Below are positions 27,084 through 34,892 of a DNA stretch of 64,000 nucleotides, in pieces. A program made the translations under genes and the position numbers. Within the stretch, counting starts at the first letter, position 1, and every line of letters starts with the position of its first letter. Source of the stretch: Phycisphaerales bacterium (GTDB lineage: Bacteria > Planctomycetota > Phycisphaerae > Phycisphaerales > SM1A02); contig JAQWPT010000032.1 of assembly GCA_029245245.1 (NCBI GenBank), positions 121,536-185,535 of the forward strand, written 5' to 3'. The notes beneath the pieces were generated by a model, which did not search any database, had not been told where the DNA came from, and saw nothing but the letters and a program-made list of their open reading frames with translations.

Positions 27084-27089
27084 TACAAT
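27084..27089 (+). promoter_or_regulatory. Putative -10 hexamer TACAAT for kdsC
   Basis: TACAAT lies in the gap between kdsD and kdsC. A start near 27096 would give a leader of about 18 nt containing the aggagg at 27101-27106. kdsC may therefore have its own promoter in addition to read-through. Confidence 0.45.
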
Positions 27090-27113
27090 GCCAGCAACGC
27101 AGGAGGACCTGGG

Positions 27114-27647
27114 ATGGATCCTGAAACCGCCGGCGGAATCCGGCTCCTCTGCCTTGACGTGGACGGCGTCCTCACGGACGGCCGGCTCGTGTTCGACAAC
27201 AACGGAAACGAGCTCAAGCGGTTCCACGTCCGTGACGGGCTGGGCATCAAACTGTGGCTTCAGGCCGGCCACGAGGTTGCCATCATCTCGAGCCGGAGCA
27301 GCCAGGCGGTTACGCGTCGAGCTGCCGAACTCGGCATCTCCCATGTCCACCAGGGCTGCACCGACAAACTCGTCGCGCTGGACGCCGTCTGCGCCGCAAC
27401 GGGACTGGCACCCGGCCAGGCCGCGGCCGTTGGTGACGACCTGCCGGACCTTCCCGTCCTGAACACCGTGGCCATGCCCATCGCCGTCGCCGATGGGGCC
27501 AAGGAAGTCCGCAACGCAGCGGCCTGGGTCACCACGACACCCGGTGGCCATGGTGCCGTCCGCGAAGTCATCGAGCGACTGCTTACGGCACAAGGATGCT
27601 GGGACGACCTGCTGACCCGATGGCAGACCGTACAGCAGGGAGGGTGA
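27114..27647 (+). CDS. kdsC: 3-deoxy-D-manno-octulosonate 8-phosphate phosphatase
   Basis: HAD-family phosphatase that removes phosphate from Kdo-8-P. 177 residues. The nucleophile motif is LCLDVDGVLTDGRL, the Ser motif is IISSRSSQ, and the late Asp motif is VGDDLPDLPVL; KRFHVRDGLGIKL is typical of KdsC. ATG 27114 has aggagg 7 nt upstream. An open frame extends back to overlap kdsD at 27057, but the ribosome-binding site and conserved start favour 27114. Confidence 0.94.
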   Translation: MDPETAGGIRLLCLDVDGVLTDGRLVFDNNGNELKRFHVRDGLGIKLWLQAGHEVAIISSRSSQAVTRRAAELGISHVHQGCTDKLVALDAVCAATGLAPGQAAAVGDDLPDLPVLNTVAMPIAVADGAKEVRNAAAWVTTTPGGHGAVREVIERLLTAQGCWDDLLTRWQTVQQGG

Positions 27648-27650
27648 GTC

Positions 27651-30600
27651 ATGGAAGATCCCGGACACCTCAGGCGATTGCTTCTGAAGGGGAAAGATGA
27701 ATCCCCCAGGACATGGACCCCCTGGCAACTGACCATGGCCGGCGTCGTCGGCGCCGTGGTACTGCTGGGCATCGTCCTGCTCCTGGATTCGAGCAGGCCG
27801 AACCAGGCTGATGAACTGGTCGCCGAAACCGAGGTCGTCGATCTCGTCGGCCCCCGCCGCCTCAACGAACACGAAACCGCATCGGGAGGAATGCTCGATC
27901 CGGACATCGGACTCGACCTGCCCGCCGGTGGCTGGGTGCAGATCGCCGATGGCGATGGCAACCTCGCCCAGCAGTATCGATGTGAGCACCTGGATCCGAA
28001 CCCGCCGGAATACCCGGCACACTGGATCGACATGGTCAAGCCCCAGGTCGAGCTGTACCTCAGCAACAACCGGCTGGTAACCATCACCGGCGATCGAGCC
28101 GTGGCCTACGCCCCGAGCCGAGCCCTGGAAACCGGTCGGATCACCGGCAACGTCCGCATCAATCTCTACGAACCCGTCGATGGAGCGATCGCTCAGCCAT
28201 CGCTGCACCCACCGGACATGGAAATGCGTACCTCGCGGGCGGAGTTCGACAACTTCCTCGGCAAGATCCTGTGTGACGATCGCATCGACCTGACCACGAG
28301 CACGGAGACGATGGTCGGCCACGACCTGCAGATCCTGCTCAACAGCCAGGCCGATCGCATCGAGTTCCTGACCCTCGCACACCTGGATTACCTGCTGATG
28401 CAGCCGGAACAGGACGCCGTCAGTCTCAAGATCGATCCCGAGTGGCCACCACGAACAACCGTGCCGCGACCGCGACTGACCACCGGAAGCAACCGGGCCA
28501 TCCGCCCCGTGCATGCCCAGGTGCAGCCGGCGACCCCGGACACCTCGGACACGGTCTTCTACACGATGACGCTGCACGAGAACATCCGCATCCTCCAGGG
28601 TGACATCCGTGACGGCAAGGTCGTCACGGGCGACGACCTGCACATCACCTTCTCGATGGAATCCAACTCCCTCTCGAACCAGGCTCGGGATCCGAATCTG
28701 GACCCGGTACCGATGGCCCGGGCGATGTCCTGGCCCCAGTGGCTGACCTGGATGACCATCGCCAACAGCAGCGCCCCGGTTCCCGGTCCCGATGACATCC
28801 TGCTCACCTGCGATGGCGGCGTCAGCATGATTCCACTTGAGGATACGGACGCAAGGCCGGCCTCCCCCGAGGAAACGCAGGCGGAACTCGTCGGCAATCC
28901 GGTGTACATCCTGGATTCAGCCAAGCTCACCGAGATCACCTGTCGGAGAGTGTTCTACCACTCGCTGGCCGACCGCTTCGACCTGGTGGCCGACGAGGGT
29001 GGCGAGGTTCTGGTCAAGGACAATCGACTGCGGGCCCGCGGCACCCACCTCTGGATCAGCCCGGAGAACGGGCAAGGCGGCTTCATCGATGCCGGCGTCG
29101 TGAGCATGCTCAGCGACGAGCCGAGCCCCTCCCAGGCAACAACGGCCCCACTCCAGGCGACGACCACTGCCGCAGTGCTCACCACCGCCAACGAGCCCCT
29201 GGCCATCCGCGAAGAAACACCCGAGGCCGAGTCGCCCCAGACCGAACTTGACATCACCTGGACCGGCGGCGTGGACCTGTCATTTGAACCGACCGAGAAC
29301 AGCGATCAGCCTCTGCTGAAGCAGATCATCTTCAATGGCGATGTCGACGTGCAATCCGTCGACGGAGTGATCTCCTGCCAGCAGTTGAAGATGCAGTTCG
29401 ACAAGAACGAGCAGGGCAAGGCCGTTCCCTCGCGGATGACCGCCGTACAGCAGGTGATGGCTCGCAACGACGACCAGACGATCTGGGCCGATGATCTCGA
29501 TGTCACCTTCGCCCAGGCCCCGGAGGACGAGCAGAAGCCCGCCGACACCTCGACCGACTCGGAGTCGCTCATCGGCTCCAACACCCGGGTCCAGGATGTG
29601 TTTGCCAAGGGAGACGTCCAGGTCCTTCTGGCCGATGGCGCCCGAGCCTTCGCGGACAATCTCCAGGCCGATGCCGCCCAGGAAACGGTGGAACTCACCG
29701 GAAAGGACGTGGTGATCGCGCGGGACGACATGCTCATCGATCACGGCCGAGAGGTCACCCTGCGTCGCAAGGACGGAACCGCCCACTGGGAGGGACCGGG
29801 CCAGGCCCGCCTGTTGACACGCCCACTGGAACTGCAATCGGAGACCCGGATCGAACGCCCCCAGGTGCCCTCCCGTCGCAAGGGCGACCCACCCACCGTG
29901 ACCATGCGGGCGAGGTGGAACGAGTCCATGGACTACGACAGCGAGTTCAACGACGGAGCGGGTGAGATCAAACTCTCCGGCGGCGTCTCCGTCATCGCAC
30001 AGCCGACACCGGAAGAACGCAACCAACTCGACGGACGGACCTTGATCCTCCAGTTCGCCCACGCCCCGGATGAACGCGGGGCTCCCGCTTCCCGCACGAA
30101 GTCCCCGAGTCCCTTCGACGCGTCGGGCTCCACCTCGCGGGTGCTCGAGAACCTCATTGCACGAGGTGATGCGAAACTGGAACAACGGGCCTGGCAGACA
30201 CCGGATCGCGAGGGCGAGCCGCGAATCTTCTACATCTCCGCCAAGCACCTGACCTGGAACGACATCAAGGAGGAAGCCGAGGTCATCGGCAATGGCGAAC
30301 TGGTCATCCGTGATCCCTTCACCGGCGAGGAGCCCGATCCCGATCAGGAGCGAGGGCTCTTCAAGGGGCCGGGAACGTCACGCTTCGTCTGGACACGCCG
30401 CCTGGACATGGAACGAGATGCCGACGGCGGATTCGACATGTCCATGGAAGGCAAGGTCGAGGGAATCTACCGTGGTGCGACGGAAGAGGATGTGGCCAGC
30501 ATCACCGCAGACCGCATCGAGGCCCGCACCAGTCCCACCGCGGATCCCCGCAAGGAACAGCAGCGAAACCCGAACGAAAGCGTGCTCGACCTCGGCGACG

Positions 30601-30857
30601 ACATGGACATCGACCGGCTGCTTGCCCACGGGCAGGTCTACATCGCCACCCCACGCCGCCGGGTGGACTGCAACCATTTCGATTACAACGTGGGGACCGG
30701 CCTGGCGAAGGTCTCCGCCATGGAGGGGCGGACCGTCTCGATTCTCACCGAGGGATCCCCGACTCCAGTTCGGGCCGGCAGCGTGCTCTGGAACATGGAC
30801 CCGGCCATCGACACCATCACGATCACCGGGGCCCGGGGCGGGGCCATCAACCCCTGA
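27651..30857 (+). CDS. Giant LptC/LptA-like (OstA-type) LPS transport protein
   Basis: 1068 residues, against roughly 190 for LptC or LptA. A single transmembrane helix lies at about residues 27-45 ([20 protein letters not shown]), as in LptC. The periplasmic part has several OstA-like modules, marked by phrases such as [60 protein letters not shown] and [18 protein letters not shown]. Alternating strands of this kind form the LPS-conducting beta-jellyroll. Its place directly after kdsD and kdsC (3-nt gap, ggagg overlapping the kdsC stop) matches the usual lptC-lptA position. lptB does not follow; nuoC does. It may be an LptC-LptA fusion or a planctomycete-specific bridge. Confidence 0.78.
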   Translation: MEDPGHLRRLLLKGKDESPRTWTPWQLTMAGVVGAVVLLGIVLLLDSSRPNQADELVAETEVVDLVGPRRLNEHETASGGMLDPDIGLDLPAGGWVQIADGDGNLAQQYRCEHLDPNPPEYPAHWIDMVKPQVELYLSNNRLVTITGDRAVAYAPSRALETGRITGNVRINLYEPVDGAIAQPSLHPPDMEMRTSRAEFDNFLGKILCDDRIDLTTSTETMVGHDLQILLNSQADRIEFLTLAHLDYLLMQPEQDAVSLKIDPEWPPRTTVPRPRLTTGSNRAIRPVHAQVQPATPDTSDTVFYTMTLHENIRILQGDIRDGKVVTGDDLHITFSMESNSLSNQARDPNLDPVPMARAMSWPQWLTWMTIANSSAPVPGPDDILLTCDGGVSMIPLEDTDARPASPEETQAELVGNPVYILDSAKLTEITCRRVFYHSLADRFDLVADEGGEVLVKDNRLRARGTHLWISPENGQGGFIDAGVVSMLSDEPSPSQATTAPLQATTTAAVLTTANEPLAIREETPEAESPQTELDITWTGGVDLSFEPTENSDQPLLKQIIFNGDVDVQSVDGVISCQQLKMQFDKNEQGKAVPSRMTAVQQVMARNDDQTIWADDLDVTFAQAPEDEQKPADTSTDSESLIGSNTRVQDVFAKGDVQVLLADGARAFADNLQADAAQETVELTGKDVVIARDDMLIDHGREVTLRRKDGTAHWEGPGQARLLTRPLELQSETRIERPQVPSRRKGDPPTVTMRARWNESMDYDSEFNDGAGEIKLSGGVSVIAQPTPEERNQLDGRTLILQFAHAPDERGAPASRTKSPSPFDASGSTSRVLENLIARGDAKLEQRAWQTPDREGEPRIFYISAKHLTWNDIKEEAEVIGNGELVIRDPFTGEEPDPDQERGLFKGPGTSRFVWTRRLDMERDADGGFDMSMEGKVEGIYRGATEEDVASITADRIEARTSPTADPRKEQQRNPNESVLDLGDDMDIDRLLAHGQVYIATPRRRVDCNHFDYNVGTGLAKVSAMEGRTVSILTEGSPTPVRAGSVLWNMDPAIDTITITGARGGAINP

Positions 30858-30878
30858 CGCACAGGCTCCCCGACTCCC

Positions 30879-30884
30879 TACAAT
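30879..30884 (+). promoter_or_regulatory. -10 hexamer TACAAT, leaderless-type, for nuoC
   Basis: TACAAT is followed by exactly 7 nt and ATG 30892. It is one of the clearest of the eight leaderless-type sites. A weak CTGACG lies 19 nt upstream. Confidence 0.6.
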
Positions 30885-30891
30885 GCACCGC

Positions 30892-31443
30892 ATGGCTTCG
30901 ACGATCGATCATCCAACCCTCCGGCGAGTTCGTGATTCCTTCCCGGACTCGAAGTTCCAGGCCACCGAGTTCCGCGGGCAGGCAACCCTGATCGTCGAAC
31001 CCGGCGACGCTCACACGGTGCTTCGCTTTCTCCGCGAACACCCCGAATGCGACTACGCACTTCTGAGCGATGTCACCGCGGTGGACTACCTGGACTACCC
31101 AGCTCCCATGCCCGGCCGATTCGCCGTGGTCTGGGTCCTCCGAAGCTTTACCAGCAACGACCTGCTTGTCGTCAAGACCTTCCTTGATCCGGAGGGCGAC
31201 ACCACCGGAAACGATCAGGATCCGGGCCTTCGCATCCCCTCGGTCTGCGACCTCTGGCCGGGCGCCGAATGGCGTGAGCGAGAAGCGTACGACATGTTCG
31301 GGATCGAGTTCACCGGGCACCCTGATCTGCGCCGCATCCTGACCTGGGGAGACTTCCCCGCCTTCCCGCTTCGCAAGGACTACCCGTTGCGCGGCCGTGG
31401 CGAACGAGAGAACCACGAGGTCGTCGATCGCGATTCGACCTGA
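30892..31443 (+). CDS. nuoC: NADH-quinone oxidoreductase subunit C
   Basis: 183 residues. The signature of the 30-kDa subunit is clear: [20 protein letters not shown], then [11 protein letters not shown] and [10 protein letters not shown]. It is the structural subunit near cluster N2. The ATG at 30892 ([12 protein letters not shown]) is set by the -10 hexamer 7 nt upstream. It is not next to nuoB (20227, other strand) or nuoD, so complex I genes are scattered. It follows the Lpt-like gene after 34 nt. Confidence 0.93.
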   Translation: MASTIDHPTLRRVRDSFPDSKFQATEFRGQATLIVEPGDAHTVLRFLREHPECDYALLSDVTAVDYLDYPAPMPGRFAVVWVLRSFTSNDLLVVKTFLDPEGDTTGNDQDPGLRIPSVCDLWPGAEWREREAYDMFGIEFTGHPDLRRILTWGDFPAFPLRKDYPLRGRGERENHEVVDRDST

Positions 31444-31467
31444 GGCCACCTCCGGGAATCTTCTGGA

Positions 31468-32148
31468 TCACACTCCACGCGTCGCCGGTTCCCAGATCGC
31501 CTTGTGCAACTGCGGCTGCAACTGCACGTCGAGACCATCGGCGAGTATCCACTCGGCCAGGGTCCGCATCGGGAGTGCCGCGCATCCCTCGATCTCGCGG
31601 CAGGGAGCCTGCTCATTGACCGGCGAGGCGAGAATCGCTCCCACCCGTTTCCCGAGGTCGTGGCGGTCGATCATCTCACGCATCCATTCGTAGTCGGCGC
31701 GGTCCACCAGGACGAACTTCACTTCGTCCTCGCGGCGAAGCTGCTCGATGTTCGGCCAGTGGTTCCGATCAGACTCACCACTTCCGGGCGTCTTGAGATC
31801 GAGAATCCGGATCACTCGGCGATCACAGGGACTGATGTCGCATGCTCCTGACGTCTCCAGGAGCACGGTCCATCCAAGGTCGCAGAGCCGGCCCATCAAC
31901 TCATGTACAGGCTCCTGCAGGAGGGGCTCCCCCCCGGTGATCTCCACCAGTCGACACGGCCAGGATGAGATCGATTCGATGATCGCATCGATCTCCATTC
32001 CCTCGCCCTCGGTGAAGGCGTATTCGGTGTCGCAGTAGCGGCAGCGCAGGTGGCATCCTCTGAGGCGGACGAAGACGCAGGGACGACCAATCCGGGAGGA
32101 TTCCCCCTGAATCGAGAAGAACAGTTCGTTGATGAGCAACCTGGACAT
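31468..32148 (-). CDS. queE: 7-carboxy-7-deazaguanine synthase
   Basis: Radical SAM enzyme of queuosine/7-deazapurine synthesis. 226 residues. The N-terminal INELFFSIQGESSRIGRP is typical, followed by the cluster motif in GCHLRCRYCDTEYAF (C-x3-C-x2-C as usual for QueE) and the SAM-binding EITGGEPLLQ. The start at 32148 has a TAGGCT hexamer 8 nt upstream. queC and queD are not in the window, but gluQ (13860) acts on queuosine tRNA. Confidence 0.93.
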   Translation of the reverse strand: MSRLLINELFFSIQGESSRIGRPCVFVRLRGCHLRCRYCDTEYAFTEGEGMEIDAIIESISSWPCRLVEITGGEPLLQEPVHELMGRLCDLGWTVLLETSGACDISPCDRRVIRILDLKTPGSGESDRNHWPNIEQLRREDEVKFVLVDRADYEWMREMIDRHDLGKRVGAILASPVNEQAPCREIEGCAALPMRTLAEWILADGLDVQLQPQLHKAIWEPATRGV

Positions 32149-32156
32149 GCCCCAGC

Positions 32157-32162
32157 AGCCTA
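32157..32162 (-). promoter_or_regulatory. -10 hexamer TAGGCT, leaderless-type, for queE
   Basis: On the minus strand TAGGCT is followed by 8 nt and ATG 32148. No ribosome-binding site fits in that space. Confidence 0.5.
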
Positions 32163-32220
32163 GCAGGACCCGAGCCGGGGGACACGTTCCGCCCCCCTTT
32201 CCCCGCCAGCCGATCACCTG

Positions 32221-32226
32221 TATCCT
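32221..32226 (+). promoter_or_regulatory. Putative -10 hexamer TATCCT for tRNA-Leu
   Basis: TATCCT lies 20 nt before the mature 5' end at 32247, leaving a short 5' leader. The -35 region is weak. Confidence 0.4.
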
Positions 32227-32246
32227 GCCCCGTTCACGCATCCTCT

Positions 32247-32332
32247 GCGCGAGTGGCGGAATTGGCAGACGCGCCAGCTTGAGGTGCTGGTGGGATTAAT
32301 ATCCCGTGGAGGTTCGAGTCCTCTCTCGCGCA
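32247..32332 (+). tRNA. tRNA-Leu (anticodon GAG)
   Basis: The 7-bp acceptor stem pairs GCGCGAG (32247-32253) with CTCGCGC (32325-32331), with A as discriminator. The anticodon stem CCAGC/GCTGG holds the loop TTGAGGT, so the anticodon is GAG (32281-32283), reading CUC and CUU. A long variable arm, as expected for leucine tRNA, precedes the T-arm GGTTCGAGTCC. The 86 nt do not encode the 3' CCA. Confidence 0.96.
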
Positions 32333-32338
32333 TTGACC

Positions 32339-32369
32339 GGCCCCGCAGGAAGACCCTGCGGGGCCGTTT
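32339..32369 (+). terminator. Stem-loop terminator after tRNA-Leu
   Basis: GGCCCCGCAGG (32339-32349) pairs perfectly with CCTGCGGGGCC (32355-32365) around a 5-nt loop, followed by GTTTC. The U-run is short, so strength is uncertain. It separates the tRNA from smpB. Confidence 0.75.
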
Positions 32370-32391
32370 CGTCGATAGCATGCAGGTACTG

Positions 32392-32874
32392 ATGGCCCAG
32401 AACAACTCCAGCAAGGGACCCCAGGAACCGGTGATCGAGAACCGGAAGGCGCGCCACAACTACACGATCACGGACACCCTCGAGTGCGGGATCAAGCTCA
32501 AGGGCTCCGAGATCAAGTCGATCCGGTCCGGCCTGGTCTCCCTCGCCGAGGGCTTCGTCATGGCGACGGAACAGCCGATCTCGATGACCTTGCACGCCGT
32601 ACACATCGCCGAATACGCTCCGGCTGGCTCGCATCGCCAGCATGCACCGACCCGAACGAGATCACTGCTGGCACATCGGCGTGAGATCAAGAAATGGGCC
32701 ATCGCCGCTCGCTCACGCGGGTGCACGATCGTGCCCCTGAAGATGTACTTCGTCGACGGGCGTGCCAAACTGCTGGTGGGACTCGGCACGGGCAAGAAGA
32801 GTCGTGACAAGCGACAGGACCTCAAGGCTCAGGAAGCCAAGCGGGACATCGATCGAGCCATGAAACGACGCTGA
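32392..32874 (+). CDS. smpB: SsrA-binding protein SmpB
   Basis: Binds tmRNA and rescues stalled ribosomes. 160 residues; the conserved start VIENRKARHNYTITDTLECG is followed by LKGSEIKSIRSGLVSL, and the C-terminal tail ends in basic residues (KRDIDRAMKRR) as expected. ATG 32392 is chosen; ATG 32380 would add four residues. TAGCAT at 32376-32381 could be a -10 giving a leader of only a few nt. The tmRNA gene itself is not seen nearby. Confidence 0.93.
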   Translation: MAQNNSSKGPQEPVIENRKARHNYTITDTLECGIKLKGSEIKSIRSGLVSLAEGFVMATEQPISMTLHAVHIAEYAPAGSHRQHAPTRTRSLLAHRREIKKWAIAARSRGCTIVPLKMYFVDGRAKLLVGLGTGKKSRDKRQDLKAQEAKRDIDRAMKRR

Positions 32875-33939
32875 TCAGGCTGCGGACGAGAGCATCGCGC
32901 CGTCCCGGGCCCGAACGAACACCCGCCGATCCACTGTCGACGAAGCCTTTGCCGCGTACATCGCCTCGTCGGCATGACGAACAAGATCCTCGGCGGTACC
33001 GGGACCGGACAGATCCCGGTGCCCTACCCCGATCGACAGGCCGATGCGCACCGAACCAAGATCCATCTCCGCCAGCCTGGCATCGAATACGTCGGAAATA
33101 CGTTTGGCCACGTGCATGGCCGCATCCACGTCGGTATGTGGCATGAGGATGCAGAACTCATCCCCCCCGTACCGGGCTGCGACGTCAATTTCACGGCAGT
33201 TGGCGATGATGACTTCACCCACGATGCGCAGCAGTTCATCGCCACGCTGGTGGCCAAGCTGGTCGTTGAGCTGCTTGAATCCATCCAGATCCAGCATGAG
33301 GAAGGCCATGGACAGTTCGTGTCGCTGCGCTTCGGCCCAGCGGCCTTCGAGCATGAGGTTCAACCATCGGCGATTGCTCAGTCCCGTCAACTCGTCCGTG
33401 CGGGCCGTGACTTCCAACTGACGAATGGACTTTTCGAGTTTCTGGTTCAACACGGCCAGATCAGCCATGGATCGCCCCAGATCCTCCTGCAGGTTTTCAT
33501 TCTCATCCCGAAGCTGGCGATGCACGAAGGCTTTCTCGACCGCAAGCGGTACCGTCGTGTTCTCGTGCCCCGTGAGCAGGATGAACTCGGCTGCACCACC
33601 TCGGATGGCATCGACAGCCATCGCTGCATCAGCCTCCACTCCGGTCATGATCACCGGCGTATCCGGTGCCGTGCCCTGCATGAAGACGAGCACCTCGAGC
33701 CCGCATGCATCCGGCAGCACCGAGGCGGTCAGCACCACGTCGAAGTGTTCCATGTCCAGGGCATGCATGCCCGCCAGCGATTCCACTCGATGGCAGTTCG
33801 TCGCCCCGGTTCGATCCGGGGAATTGGACAGCGACTCCTCGATCCGACGGGCTGTCTCCCCGTCGGGTTCGATCAACAGCACCTGGAGTGAATCCAGTGT
33901 CATCATCGATCGCTTGTCACCTTCCGTCATGGCACACAA
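32875..33939 (-). CDS. Diguanylate cyclase with degenerate receiver domain
   Basis: Makes c-di-GMP. Residues about 17-135 form a receiver fold (VLLIEPDGET; VVLTASVLPDACGLEVL; TPVIMTGVEAD), but the phosphoacceptor Asp is Ala in LTASVLPD, so it cannot be phosphorylated in the normal way. A coiled linker (about 140-170) leads to the GGDEF domain with RTDELTGLSNRRWL and the active-site YGGDEF. An RxxD inhibitory site (REID) lies five residues before GGDEF, so product inhibition is likely intact. Start is uncertain among 33939, 33930 and 33906. It ends back-to-back with smpB at a shared TGATCA. Confidence 0.9.
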   Translation of the reverse strand: MCAMTEGDKRSMMTLDSLQVLLIEPDGETARRIEESLSNSPDRTGATNCHRVESLAGMHALDMEHFDVVLTASVLPDACGLEVLVFMQGTAPDTPVIMTGVEADAAMAVDAIRGGAAEFILLTGHENTTVPLAVEKAFVHRQLRDENENLQEDLGRSMADLAVLNQKLEKSIRQLEVTARTDELTGLSNRRWLNLMLEGRWAEAQRHELSMAFLMLDLDGFKQLNDQLGHQRGDELLRIVGEVIIANCREIDVAARYGGDEFCILMPHTDVDAAMHVAKRISDVFDARLAEMDLGSVRIGLSIGVGHRDLSGPGTAEDLVRHADEAMYAAKASSTVDRRVFVRARDGAMLSSAA

Positions 33940-34084
33940 ATCCCCCCACGAGACCCCACTGAGAGCTCCCGTCCTTCACAACGTCGGAAAGTCAGCCCCT
34001 GGATTCAACCCTGATCGACCGTCCGGAGGGCATCCATGCTGCCAGAGGCCTCCGAACCTGCAGGACCCGTACAAGTGGACCTCT

Positions 34085-34861
34085 TCAACCGCTCCAGAGA
34101 TCGCGGATCCACTCCATCGCCTCATCCTGATCCCGGGTCAGGTGGCCTTCCCGGACAACGTACAGGGTCTCTCCGGCCGCCTCGTCGTGCACCCCACGAA
34201 CGCAGTCGAGCACGTGCCCGACGAACTCGTCCATCGGAATCTCCGCTCCCTCCGGCAACGTGATGCCATCCAGTGCCGCCCGCAGCAGCGGGGTATCGAT
34301 GCAGCCCGGAGCCAGTGCAAAGGCGCGGATTCCTGCATCGGCCTCAAGGGACTCGATGTGAATCGAACGCATGAGCCCCTCGATGGCGGACTTGCTCATT
34401 CCGTAGGGCCCACCACCGGGCAAGGGGTCGATCGAGGCCAGGGACGAGATATTGATCACCACGCCTTCAGGCGATTCCGCGAGCGCCGCCCATGCTTCGC
34501 GAACGAGAAGTGCCGGAGCAATGGTGTTGACCACGAGCGTACGCTGCAGCGTCCCGAGGGTCATTTCTCGAAGCGGAACGAGATCCGCGATGCCGGCGAT
34601 GTTGAGCAGGACATCAAGACGATTGAATCGTTCCAGTACTTCCGGAACGATCCGAGCGGTGTCCTCGTGATCATGCAGATCGACGCTGCGAACCAGTACC
34701 TCGATTTCATGCTCGATCGCGATTTCCTCGGCCAGCGACTTGAGTTCGTCACCTCGACGAGCCGCGATGGCGAGGTCGTGGCCCTCACGGGCAAACGCAA
34801 TGGCGCAGGCTCGACCGATGCCCGAGGAGGCACCGGTAACCAGGGCGACGGGTCGTGACAT
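34085..34861 (-). CDS. Short-chain dehydrogenase/reductase
   Basis: 258 residues. Rossmann motif VTGASSGIGRA at the start, NIAG segment (LLNIAGIADL), and catalytic Ser with YGMSK (Tyr-x3-Lys) in the middle. The subfamily resembles YdfG/serine dehydrogenase-type SDRs, but the substrate cannot be assigned. It lies 31 nt downstream of the RseP-type gene on the same strand. No signal peptide; cytoplasmic. Confidence 0.88.
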   Translation of the reverse strand: MSRPVALVTGASSGIGRACAIAFAREGHDLAIAARRGDELKSLAEEIAIEHEIEVLVRSVDLHDHEDTARIVPEVLERFNRLDVLLNIAGIADLVPLREMTLGTLQRTLVVNTIAPALLVREAWAALAESPEGVVINISSLASIDPLPGGGPYGMSKSAIEGLMRSIHIESLEADAGIRAFALAPGCIDTPLLRAALDGITLPEGAEIPMDEFVGHVLDCVRGVHDEAAGETLYVVREGHLTRDQDEAMEWIRDLWSG

Positions 34862-34892
34862 GACCGGGAACTCCGCTCAGAAATTCGCGACG

